A stretch of DNA of 32,103 nt from Phycisphaerae bacterium (GTDB lineage: Bacteria; Planctomycetota; Phycisphaerae; Phycisphaerales; SM1A02): positions 1 through 32,103 of the forward strand of contig JAERSY010000055.1 of the NCBI GenBank assembly GCA_016845245.1, given 5' to 3'. The notes under the pieces were generated by a model. That model ran no database searches and had not been told where the DNA came from. It saw only the letters and a list, made by a program, of their open reading frames with translations. Positions 6,145 through 14,189 of this stretch are shown one piece after another; the first letter of the stretch is position 1; every line of letters begins with the position of its first letter. The translations under genes were made by a program, and so were the position numbers.

Positions 6145-7767
6145 TTATCCCCAATATGCAATCAGAATGAGAAGGTCATTCACATCGACAACACCGTTGT
6201 CGTTCAAGTCACCGCCACATTCTTCACAGGAGCCCCATTGCGCGATGAGCGCAAGCAAGTCGCTTACATTGATGACACCATCACAGTTAAGATCACCATG
6301 AGAAACACCTTCAAGTCGCTTTGTGACGACAAATGGTTCGCCGCTAGCAGTTCCATCAGATGGCACAACTGTACATGTCAACACAGCACCTGGACACACT
6401 TCAAGTCGCGGAAGATGATCAGCAAGACCTGCTGATTCAACTTGACGCAAGATGTTGTCGCCAACTGACCACGTGTATTCATAGCGAACTAAATCCCAGT
6501 CGAGATCATCAAGTGCACCTGGAGTCAGCACGCTACACGTCAATGTGTCATCAACTGTTGGAAAGTACGGTGCGATTGTTGCGGAGATTGGCTCTGGCAC
6601 GCGGTTTGGTGTTGGATCTTCCGGCGTCACAATTGTCATTGGAAAGTTTAAGTATGGATCCCCATTCACAATCATGTCAACTGTCCATGTTCCGGGAATC
6701 GTATTCAGTTCAGAAAAATCCCAGTAAAACCAAGTGACAAAGAACCGGTAGGATGTCCATGAAGAGTTAAGCCAGTTCGTACCCGAGTCATGTTGCAAGA
6801 CGCCATTTGGATCATAAAACCGCATGCGGTAGTTGCTAAATGGACCAATATCAGTTGCAATTGTCCACATCCACACGCCATCATTATCAAGTGGGATGTA
6901 ACCCTCAAGCGGAGGATGCCACATGTATTCTTCGTCTTCAAAGAAATCATTAAGGTTCGCTGTTGTTATACCGAACTCTTTACATTCAGCTCCAATTGGT
7001 ACAGCAATTTGATTGAGCCAACCACTTGGTTGAACATTGCAATCACCCGCATATGGTTCGTAATTCACCCACTCATCTTCAACACCGCTTGGCACCCATG
7101 ATTCAAAATGCAAGTGTGGCCAGTTGCTATAGCCACTCGAAGCAACGAGCCCTATTTGTTCGCCCGCCTTTACTTCTTGACCAACTTCAACGTTGACACT
7201 CCCTTGTTTCATGTGCAAGTACCACACATAGCGTCCCTGCCCATGGTCAATTGCAACATAATTGCTCGCAGTGTCTGGATCCCAAACTGTGTTTTGATCG
7301 GGCTCACCATCATGCGTCATGTAGACCGTTCCATCGAGCGGCGCAACAATTGGCACGCCTACAGACTGATGTTCGAACGTAAAGATTAACGCATCAATGC
7401 CTTTGTGCCCATCATACGAATAACTTCCACAATCCCACGCTTGATGCGCATCCTCTTCAGGATTCAAGTCAACATAGTTTGACATGATGAGGTCTTCCCA
7501 TTCTCTTGCCCCAACAGGGAAGAATGGGTACTTACGATCATCGACATAAGTTCCTGCTTGAGACAAAGGTCCAAAATCTCTGATGTACGATTGTAAACCT
7601 CGCCGCATGTTTGCCCTGTCTTTAGCTGACACGCAATTTGCACCGTGCACATGTTCATGGAACTCTGCAATGCCCGCCAAGCCATTCGCTGGTTTTTGCT
7701 TTACTTCAATATCTGCAAAAACAGCTGTGGTTGTCAAAATGATTGTTGCACATAGTAAATTTTTCAT
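6145..7767 (-). CDS. Exported M23-family metallopeptidase-like protein with C-terminal dockerin
   Basis: The start is the ATG at 7765-7767, which gives a signal peptide (MKNLLCATIILTTTAVFA, 1-18) and has AGGAAG just upstream. An upstream in-frame ATG at 7803 would add 12 polar residues and is less likely. Residues about 115-225 form an M23 (LytM-type) domain with the metal-site motifs HKGID (His121, Asp125), YLHM (His185) and PHLHFE (His218, His220). Such enzymes cut peptide cross-links in cell walls or act on other glycine-containing peptides. A beta-rich region follows (about 285-475), then a C-terminal dockerin repeat pair (about 483-540, DLNCDGVINVSDLLALI and DLNDNGVVDVNDLLILI). It is the last gene of a four-gene minus-strand operon, 10 bp after its upstream neighbour. 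The substrate is unknown. Confidence 0.85.
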   Translation of the reverse strand: MKNLLCATIILTTTAVFADIEVKQKPANGLAGIAEFHEHVHGANCVSAKDRANMRRGLQSYIRDFGPLSQAGTYVDDRKYPFFPVGAREWEDLIMSNYVDLNPEEDAHQAWDCGSYSYDGHKGIDALIFTFEHQSVGVPIVAPLDGTVYMTHDGEPDQNTVWDPDTASNYVAIDHGQGRYVWYLHMKQGSVNVEVGQEVKAGEQIGLVASSGYSNWPHLHFESWVPSGVEDEWVNYEPYAGDCNVQPSGWLNQIAVPIGAECKEFGITTANLNDFFEDEEYMWHPPLEGYIPLDNDGVWMWTIATDIGPFSNYRMRFYDPNGVLQHDSGTNWLNSSWTSYRFFVTWFYWDFSELNTIPGTWTVDMIVNGDPYLNFPMTIVTPEDPTPNRVPEPISATIAPYFPTVDDTLTCSVLTPGALDDLDWDLVRYEYTWSVGDNILRQVESAGLADHLPRLEVCPGAVLTCTVVPSDGTASGEPFVVTKRLEGVSHGDLNCDGVINVSDLLALIAQWGSCEECGGDLNDNGVVDVNDLLILIAYWG

Positions 7768-7777
7768 CACACTTCCT

Positions 7778-8794
7778 TTATTCACAAGTTCCCCAAGCGC
7801 CAATGGCTGTCAGCAAATCACTGATGTTCACTTCGCCGCTGTTGTCTAAATCTTCTGCACATCCATCGCATGGGCCCCACGCACCGATGAGCATCAGAAG
7901 GTCTGAAACATTTACTGTGCCATCGCCGTTTATATCTTCTACGCAATCAGTTGGACAATCGTCAGCGACTGTGTTGCCACCCTTGTCGACATAGTTCCCA
8001 ATGATCTGTGGCCCAGGCGTGTCATCTCCAAAGTTACCGCAGACGGTTGTATCACTGAGTGATACTTGTCCACCTGATTGAATCCATAGACCACCAATTG
8101 CTGTGCCATTGTCGCTCCAAGCGAGGTTGCCACGAACAGTGCACCCTTGCATTGATACCGTTGCATCGGCAACGAGCACGCCACCGATTCCACGATACGA
8201 ACCGAAATCTCCACTATTGTTTTCAATGACACAATCTATAAATGAAATTTCTGTGTAGCCATCACTATATGCGTCAATCTGGATGCCGCCTGTAATTCCC
8301 TGATTGTCACGAAAGACGCACTTGGTAAGTGTCGCTTGCGCATCCTGCATCCCCCCTCCAACGAAATTGCTCTCAAAGACGCAATTTGCAATCGTGACGC
8401 CAGCACCACACTCATAAAGTCTCAGTCCCCCATAGCAATTGACTACGCGTATATTTTCAATATGGACACTGCCATTGGTTCCATAAATCCCCAATCCTTG
8501 TGGAACCGATCCGTCACTGCCTTCAACTCCATTAATTGTGACAGCGGGTGTTCCATCCTTGTTGGTTGCGCCCTGAAGCGTAATCAATTTCTCTAATATG
8601 TACACAGTCGTCCCAGTTCCGGTTCCATCAAACTCGTATGTACCCGCTGAGATGTGGACCATGTCGCCATCTACTGCGGCATCAACTGCATCTTGAATTT
8701 CTTCATAATCAGATGGTACATAAATCGTGTCTGCAAATGAAACAGACGAAGTTGCTAGTAAAATTGAACTGCAAGTAATGAGAAGTTTATTCAT
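7778..8794 (-). CDS. Exported right-handed beta-helix protein with C-terminal dockerin
   Basis: The protein has 338 residues. A signal peptide (about 1-21, ending SVSFA) is followed by IYVPSDYEEIQDAVDAA and GDMVHISAGTY, the usual opening of pectate-lyase-like beta-helix domains in this window. Short repeats with N-C-V-F-x-x-N/D-N patterns continue to about residue 270. The C-terminus holds two dockerin repeats (DINGDGTVNVSDLLMLI and DLDNSGEVNISDLLTAI) and ends WGTCE. No catalytic residues of polysaccharide lyases can be named with confidence, so it may be a binding or structural surface protein. The start codon directly abuts the stop of the upstream gene. GGGGAG lies 9 nt before the start, inside that gene, so the two are probably translationally coupled. 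Confidence 0.87.
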   Translation of the reverse strand: MNKLLITCSSILLATSSVSFADTIYVPSDYEEIQDAVDAAVDGDMVHISAGTYEFDGTGTGTTVYILEKLITLQGATNKDGTPAVTINGVEGSDGSVPQGLGIYGTNGSVHIENIRVVNCYGGLRLYECGAGVTIANCVFESNFVGGGMQDAQATLTKCVFRDNQGITGGIQIDAYSDGYTEISFIDCVIENNSGDFGSYRGIGGVLVADATVSMQGCTVRGNLAWSDNGTAIGGLWIQSGGQVSLSDTTVCGNFGDDTPGPQIIGNYVDKGGNTVADDCPTDCVEDINGDGTVNVSDLLMLIGAWGPCDGCAEDLDNSGEVNISDLLTAIGAWGTCE

Positions 8795-10777
8795 TTAGCA
8801 ATCTCCCCACGCAGCAATTGCTAAAAGCAAGTCGCTTACGTTCACACTTCCACTATCATCAATATCTTCTGGACAATCACCACATTCTCCCCACGCGGCG
8901 ATGATGAGCAGAAGATCAGTGACGTTCGTTACGTTGTCACCATTAATGTCACTGGGACAATCCGGCGGGCACGTAGTCGAAACGGTATTACCACCGTTAT
9001 CTATCCAGTCTCCGATGATTTGTTCTGAATTTGAGTTTTGACACACGGTTGTATCAGTGAGCGTCAAGGTCCACCACCCAGGCGCTTGGATGCCCGGAGA
9101 GTTGTATCGCACCAAACAACCAATAAGGTTGACTGTGCTTCCATTCATATCGTTAATCAGTCGAATGCCGCCTGAGTTTTGCTCAATCACGCAGTCGATA
9201 ACATCAATATCCATAGGCGTAGCGCCAGAGGAGTCATTACAAACGAGTCCGCCACCAATGAAATAATGATTATTGTTTAGCATTTTGCAATTTTCAATTT
9301 TGCCCTGCACGTTGGATAGAAACAATCCTGAGGTCTGGCCATAGTTATTTTCAAAGATGCAATTTTTAATGATAGCTTCGCAAAAACCAACTGCCATGCC
9401 ACCACCGACACCTGAGAAATTCCGAACATGCAAGTTTTCAACCACAAAGGATTCTTCGCCTTCGCCAATAAGCGTGATGTAGTTAATATCATTACTGCCA
9501 GCACCATCAATGATGGTCGCAGGGCTACCGTCTTCATTGACTGCCCCAATGATTGAGACTGAAATATCTTCCAACCATAACTCGTCAACACCATGTTGAT
9601 GAAACGTCCCCGCTTCTATCATGATTGTGTCGCCATCAGATACTTCAAAGAACGCCATTTCAAGCGTTGGATATTCGCCTGGCACATGCAAGATTCCGTC
9701 TTTGTCTCCCGCCTCGCAACCATCGACGATTCCATCACCATCTTCATCTAAACACTGCGAAAATGTGCAAGAATCGTCTGCGTCAACTGCACCATAGAAT
9801 TGACCGGGCGCGTTCCCACATATGATTGAGTCATTGATTTCTGACAGTCCACCGCCAATATGGTAGATCCCGCCGATTTCATCACTAGCAGTGTTGTAAA
9901 CAACCAAACTGTGGGACATCTCAATCTCTGCATTGTCCGCATACATGCCGCCACCGTTCTGGGCTTCGTTTTCGCTTAACGTACAAGACACAAACAATGG
10001 GTTTGTCTCAACCCATGGTTCGCCTTTAGATTGTGTCGACACATACACTGCGCCACCATTGCCCGCACTCGCGTTGTGTGTCATTTCACAGTTACGGAAG
10101 ATGGGGCTGCAGTTTTGAATTGATACAGCGCCGCCATTTCCTTTTGACACACCGCCGGTCATCACGATATTGTCAACAATGACGAATCCGGGTTCTCCCG
10201 GTTCAGGCCCACCCCCGATGAGTTCAAACACTCGACCTTGCCCCTGAGCATCAATGATTACACCTGGCGAACCGTCAGGGTTCATCTCACCTTCGAGCGT
10301 TATGGTTTTTAACTTTATTGACAAGTCATACTCATAGTAAGTCCCCGCTGCAATCTTGATTCGGTCCCCTGACTCAGCTGCTGCGATGGCAGCACCAATT
10401 GTCTGGTATTCACTTGGGACACTCATCGTTTTTCCATTGACTACTGAAACGACTGCTGTGCGATCTTCATGACAACCATCTGCAAGCCAATGAGAATAGA
10501 TAGGCAACTCGCACGAAGCAAGTTCGGGGATTGTCCATTGGAACCCATTACATGTTGGCGGATAACTTCCGCCCGAGTAAATGCCATCCGGTGTACACAA
10601 TTGACCTGTTGAAATCGACGTTGCGCAAGGTGAGTCAAACACAATGATGTCTCCTGGCGCTACTTCAAGAGTTGCAGGTGTAATCGATGTTTCATCAATT
10701 GTGATTGTGTACGTTTCCGCAACGCAAAACGTACCAATTGTCAATATGCACGCTGTTGTTAAAAGTGTCTGCCTCAT
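8795..10777 (-). CDS. Exported cupredoxin-like/double beta-helix protein with dockerin; copper site lost
   Basis: I chose the ATG at 10775-10777 (660 residues). It gives a clean signal peptide (MRQTLLTTACILTIGTFCVA) and has GGAGAC close upstream, 16 bp after the preceding gene. An in-frame start at 10843 would run back into that gene. Residues 21-112 resemble a plastocyanin-like domain, but the copper ligands seen in the 23091 protein are replaced (Ser95 where the Cys should be, Cys51 where the first His should be). Two beta-helix modules follow. Each opens with VPxEYxT, then GDxIxIxAGTY/F and a phrase like NPDGSPGVIIDA. Two dockerin repeats close the protein (DINGDNVTNVTDLLLII, DIDDSGSVNVSDLLLAI; end WGDC). 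It is a close paralogue of the 10794-12773 gene, probably by tandem duplication. Function unknown; a cell-surface role is likely. Confidence 0.85.
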   Translation of the reverse strand: MRQTLLTTACILTIGTFCVAETYTITIDETSITPATLEVAPGDIIVFDSPCATSISTGQLCTPDGIYSGGSYPPTCNGFQWTIPELASCELPIYSHWLADGCHEDRTAVVSVVNGKTMSVPSEYQTIGAAIAAAESGDRIKIAAGTYYEYDLSIKLKTITLEGEMNPDGSPGVIIDAQGQGRVFELIGGGPEPGEPGFVIVDNIVMTGGVSKGNGGAVSIQNCSPIFRNCEMTHNASAGNGGAVYVSTQSKGEPWVETNPLFVSCTLSENEAQNGGGMYADNAEIEMSHSLVVYNTASDEIGGIYHIGGGLSEINDSIICGNAPGQFYGAVDADDSCTFSQCLDEDGDGIVDGCEAGDKDGILHVPGEYPTLEMAFFEVSDGDTIMIEAGTFHQHGVDELWLEDISVSIIGAVNEDGSPATIIDGAGSNDINYITLIGEGEESFVVENLHVRNFSGVGGGMAVGFCEAIIKNCIFENNYGQTSGLFLSNVQGKIENCKMLNNNHYFIGGGLVCNDSSGATPMDIDVIDCVIEQNSGGIRLINDMNGSTVNLIGCLVRYNSPGIQAPGWWTLTLTDTTVCQNSNSEQIIGDWIDNGGNTVSTTCPPDCPSDINGDNVTNVTDLLLIIAAWGECGDCPEDIDDSGSVNVSDLLLAIAAWGDC

Positions 10778-10793
10778 CTTGTCTCCATAATTA

Positions 10794-12773
10794 TTATTCA
10801 CAAGTACCCCACGCCGCGATTGCAATGAGTAAATCATTGACATTCACCACGCCGTTTTCATCTATATCTTCTGGGCATCCATCGCATGTGCCCCATGCAC
10901 CGATGAGCATGAGCAAGTCATTCACATTTATCACACCATCACCATCAATATCACCAGCACACGCAACTGGGCATTCTTCTGAGATGGTGTTTCCGCCCTT
11001 GTCAGTGTATTCACCGTACACCTGTGTCGGATCGGAGTCATAACCAATGTTTCCGCACACTGTCGAATGTACAATGGTCGCCGTTGCATCTTCTAGCACA
11101 CCCACACCGCCAAGACCCCCACCCTGATTGTCTCGCACGCTGCACCCAGACATGACTGTGTGACCGTTGTACAGCGATACGCCGCCAACAGCGTAAAACG
11201 GATAGGTCCCGTAGTTACCCTCGATGACGCAGTCAATCATGGTCAGCGAAGTTGCAGCGCCAGCATTGTCAATGACTTGCACGCCACCACAAAATGTACC
11301 TTGGTTGCCAGTGATGACGCAATTTTTCAGTTCGCTTATGGTACTACTGCAAACGATTGCACCGTAATAGGCGTAACACTCTTGAATGACGCAATTCGTC
11401 ACGTTTGCAACGCACCCCTGCAGGACGATCGGATCCAAACATCGTGTGATATGCAAATTCTCAATCACGCTAGTACCGTCGCCATAGCCAATGCCTATAC
11501 CATAAGCAGCGCCCTGCCCATCAATGATGACAGCGGGCGTGCCATCGGCATTCGTTTCACCGATGATTGAAATCGACATGCCTTTTGCATAGAGTTCGTC
11601 TGATTCTTCGAGTAGGTACGTGCCTGCTTCGATGACAATGGTATTGCCCTCGATAACGGTAGCAAAAGCACTCGCTAGGGTTTCGTATTCGCTTGGAACA
11701 TACAGAATACCGTCGTCGTCAATTTGGCAACCAATCGGAGAGCCGTCATCATCAGTTTGGCATGTGCCAGCAACACAGCTCTCATCATCTGGCCAAACGC
11801 CTACTAACTGATCTGGGAAATTACCGCAGACAATGCTGGAATAGACCGACATGCCTCCACCAACCTTTCCGGCGAAGCTAACACCACCGCCAGCACCCGA
11901 TTCGGTTGAATTCTGACCGACGATGCAGTGGCGTAGTTGAGCTCGATTGTTCGAAGAAAAAATGCCACCACCACCAATGGCCGCAGTATTTCCGGTAATC
12001 GTGCACCCAGCGAATGATGGTCCGGGCCCACCCATTGGTGGATTCGGGTTACAAGATGCGTAAATCGCGCCGCCTTTGATAAAAGATTGATTACCAATGA
12101 AAGTGCAATTTCGCACCAAAAGCCATTCTGCATCACAGACCAATGCACCACCTGTGCCAGCTATTGCGCCTCCTGTAAAAGCGATGGATTCAATCAATGG
12201 CCGAGCGGCCGCAGGACCAGTGCACGTAAGCACGCGGCCTTTTTGCTGCGCGTCAATCGTGACGGCAGGCAATCCATCAGCATTCAACTCACCCCGAATT
12301 GTGATGGCTTTTGCGGATAGTTGTAAGTCGTGTTCATAGTATGTACCAGAGGCAATCTGAATAAGGTCGCCGTCGTTTGCGGCGTCGATGGCACTAGCAA
12401 TCGTCGCGTGTTCTTTAGGCACATGCAGCGTGTCGCCACCAGTGTCGACATGGATGACACCTTGTGCGTTACAGAATGGGTCGCAGAAGAATGGAATTGA
12501 ACCCGCGTGAAAAGGCACCTCAAATTGAAGGTCGTTTGGTGGATTAAAGAAGAAACCGTCAGCTTGGCAATCGGTGCCTGAAGCGAAATGAAAAGTCATT
12601 CCTGGTGGAGGAGTTCCATCGATTTCCCACACCACGGTGTCGCCAGGCAGTGCCGCAATCGCATCTGGAGTAAAGGATTGTGTATTCACGTCGTATGAGA
12701 TGACGTGCGTTTCAGCTACAGCCATGGATGTGCCTAGTAACAGCGTGCTTATGATTGTTGCAATGTATTTCAA
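10794..12773 (-). CDS. Exported cupredoxin-like/double beta-helix protein with dockerin; partial copper site
   Basis: The gene appears to start with TTG (complement of 12771-12773) with GGGAG a few bases upstream. The start gives a signal peptide of about 20 residues ending MAVA. Residues 21-112 form a cupredoxin-like domain that keeps a His (His62) and a Cys (Cys97, in FFCDPFC), but has Phe100 instead of the second His and no Met ligand. It therefore probably does not bind type 1 copper. Two beta-helix modules follow, opening near residue 117 (LHVPKEHATIASAIDAA) and again with LYVPSEYETLASAF. Paired dockerin repeats at the C-terminus (DIDGDGVINVNDLLMLI and DIDENGVVNVNDLLIAI) end in WGTCE. 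It is the first gene of the four-gene operon and a paralogue of the next one. Confidence 0.86.
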   Translation of the reverse strand: MKYIATIISTLLLGTSMAVAETHVISYDVNTQSFTPDAIAALPGDTVVWEIDGTPPPGMTFHFASGTDCQADGFFFNPPNDLQFEVPFHAGSIPFFCDPFCNAQGVIHVDTGGDTLHVPKEHATIASAIDAANDGDLIQIASGTYYEHDLQLSAKAITIRGELNADGLPAVTIDAQQKGRVLTCTGPAAARPLIESIAFTGGAIAGTGGALVCDAEWLLVRNCTFIGNQSFIKGGAIYASCNPNPPMGGPGPSFAGCTITGNTAAIGGGGIFSSNNRAQLRHCIVGQNSTESGAGGGVSFAGKVGGGMSVYSSIVCGNFPDQLVGVWPDDESCVAGTCQTDDDGSPIGCQIDDDGILYVPSEYETLASAFATVIEGNTIVIEAGTYLLEESDELYAKGMSISIIGETNADGTPAVIIDGQGAAYGIGIGYGDGTSVIENLHITRCLDPIVLQGCVANVTNCVIQECYAYYGAIVCSSTISELKNCVITGNQGTFCGGVQVIDNAGAATSLTMIDCVIEGNYGTYPFYAVGGVSLYNGHTVMSGCSVRDNQGGGLGGVGVLEDATATIVHSTVCGNIGYDSDPTQVYGEYTDKGGNTISEECPVACAGDIDGDGVINVNDLLMLIGAWGTCDGCPEDIDENGVVNVNDLLIAIAAWGTCE

Positions 12774-12792
12774 CTCTATCTCCCTATATTTT

Positions 12793-12821
12793 TTGCACTC
12801 AGTGCATTTTTAGTGTACAGT
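12793..12821 (+). promoter_or_regulatory. Sigma70-type promoter for the HTH protein gene at 12877
   Basis: TTGCAC at 12793-12798 is separated by 17 bp from TACAGT at 12816-12821, a good match to a vegetative promoter. It would give a leader of about 50 nt. The -35 box lies inside the perfect palindrome described separately. Confidence 0.45.
12794..12806. promoter_or_regulatory. 13-bp perfect palindrome TGCACTCAGTGCA, operator candidate
   Basis: TGCACT-C-AGTGCA lies in the 103-bp gap between two divergent genes and overlaps the -35 element of the plus-strand promoter. It also sits about 20 bp upstream of the TTG start of the dockerin operon on the other strand, so a protein bound here could affect both directions. 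The divergently encoded protein with a predicted HTH (12877-14055) is the obvious candidate ligand, by inference only. Confidence 0.4.
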
Positions 12822-12876
12822 GATTTAGACCAAAGTCCATTCAAAACAAGTTAATAATGTCGATAAATAGATAAAA

Positions 12877-14055
12877 ATGACCCTAATTCTCACAGAACGC
12901 AACCTAGAAGACGCTTCAAACGTTGCAAAACACCTCAAGAAGGAGTTTGCGCCAGTGATGCAACTCCCTGCGGTGGAAGGACTTCGGGCATCAAAACTCT
13001 CTCATTCTCTTGGCGTGCACCGAATGACATGCCAGCGCATTGTGAAGTTAAAAACATCTGATGATGCCACTCCCCACCTGCTTACGCAGATTCCGGGGGT
13101 CACTGGCTTGCAAGAGTTCCTTGACGCGTTGATTGCCGCAGGTGTTTCGAAAGAAGTATTGTCTGGCGCCCATGAAGCCATCGATTCGTTTGCAACATTT
13201 TTAAATTGCATTGGACTTAGTCAAACAAAACTCGCTACTGCCCTTTCCTTGCACTATGAATCAACTGATCCTGAAAAGAGATTACAACGAAGAACAAAAC
13301 TCTTTGACGCAGCAGCATCCCTGATGGGTCAGTCAATGGAGTCAACCATCAGCATCATGGCGTTTAAAAATCATCCTTCTGAAGCGTTCAACTTTGAACA
13401 GATCGCAATCCGCGGCTATGCTGGCATTAGCGCAAGTCACTCTGCAATGCCAATTCGACTTCCTATTAACGCAGCGTTTTCCGATTTCAGAAAAGTTGAG
13501 GGCTCTGAGGCAGCGCGTGAACCGCAATCACTGATTGACGCTTTTTGCACCACACCCCTTCCAACAATAGATGCGCGAATGATTAAAGAAGAAAACCTTG
13601 CGCATATCATCAATCCAGAACACATTCCAGACGGAGAACTTTTTGACTGTTTTGCATCACAGCAAAGTATGTGGAAAATTGACAAGCCGGGCATGCACAA
13701 ATCGATTTGGCTTTATAACGATTACCCCTCACGCAGCTGCACATTTGATGTGTACATGCCTGAAGGGATAGCGCTACACAATTCCTTCTCTGCTGATTGC
13801 CATCTCTGGGGAACATCACTACTTGCACCACCGGAAGATTTGTGGATGACACGCTTTTCGACGCAACTTGAGTACATTCCACTTGGGCGCGGCATCAGTG
13901 AATCTGATTCACCTTTTTATACATGTCACAAAGAATTGACCGAACACATGTTCAACATAAAAGGGTGGAACCCAGATGAGTTTTTTGGTTTCCGTTGCCA
14001 AATGACTATGCCTGTGTGGCGCTCCGGCATCTGCCTCGTCATCGAAGAACATTAG
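12877..14055 (+). CDS. Uncharacterised protein with N-terminal helix-turn-helix
   Basis: The protein has 392 residues. I recognise no characterised family. Residues about 36-58 (LRASKLSHSLGVHRMTCQRI) fit a helix-turn-helix, and a helical region follows to about 160. The C-terminal half (about 180-390) is mixed alpha/beta with many Trp, Cys and His residues (for example CHLWGTSLLAPPEDLW). It could be a ligand-binding or enzymatic domain, but no catalytic motif can be named. There is no signal peptide, so it is probably cytoplasmic. It is divergent from the exported dockerin operon across a gap containing a perfect palindrome, which suggests a regulatory role. Its stop codon TAG directly adjoins repeat copy 2. 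Confidence 0.7.
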   Translation: MTLILTERNLEDASNVAKHLKKEFAPVMQLPAVEGLRASKLSHSLGVHRMTCQRIVKLKTSDDATPHLLTQIPGVTGLQEFLDALIAAGVSKEVLSGAHEAIDSFATFLNCIGLSQTKLATALSLHYESTDPEKRLQRRTKLFDAAASLMGQSMESTISIMAFKNHPSEAFNFEQIAIRGYAGISASHSAMPIRLPINAAFSDFRKVEGSEAAREPQSLIDAFCTTPLPTIDARMIKEENLAHIINPEHIPDGELFDCFASQQSMWKIDKPGMHKSIWLYNDYPSRSCTFDVYMPEGIALHNSFSADCHLWGTSLLAPPEDLWMTRFSTQLEYIPLGRGISESDSPFYTCHKELTEHMFNIKGWNPDEFFGFRCQMTMPVWRSGICLVIEEH

Positions 14056-14189
14056 GGTCAGGTCCGGGGTCAGACCCTTTTTTAGGGACATCATCAAAAC
14101 CGGCTTCACGCCCTAAAAACGCCAATTGCTCGTGACTTTGGGGTCAGGTCCTGTACCAGGTCCGGGGTCTGGTCCGGGGTCTGACCCTT
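14054..14189. repeat. Palindrome-ended intergenic repeat, copy 2
   Basis: This is the second copy of the 5915-6062 element, slightly shorter because the left end lacks the GGTACC-containing duplication. It begins at the stop codon of the HTH gene and ends at the stop codon of the minus-strand BNR gene, filling the whole gap between two convergent genes. GGGTCAGACCC followed by TTTTTT (14070-14083) can serve as a terminator for the plus-strand gene. Read on the minus strand, the centre keeps an open frame in both copies (HEQLAFLGREAGFDDV here), and the substitutions do not break it. Confidence 0.8.
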
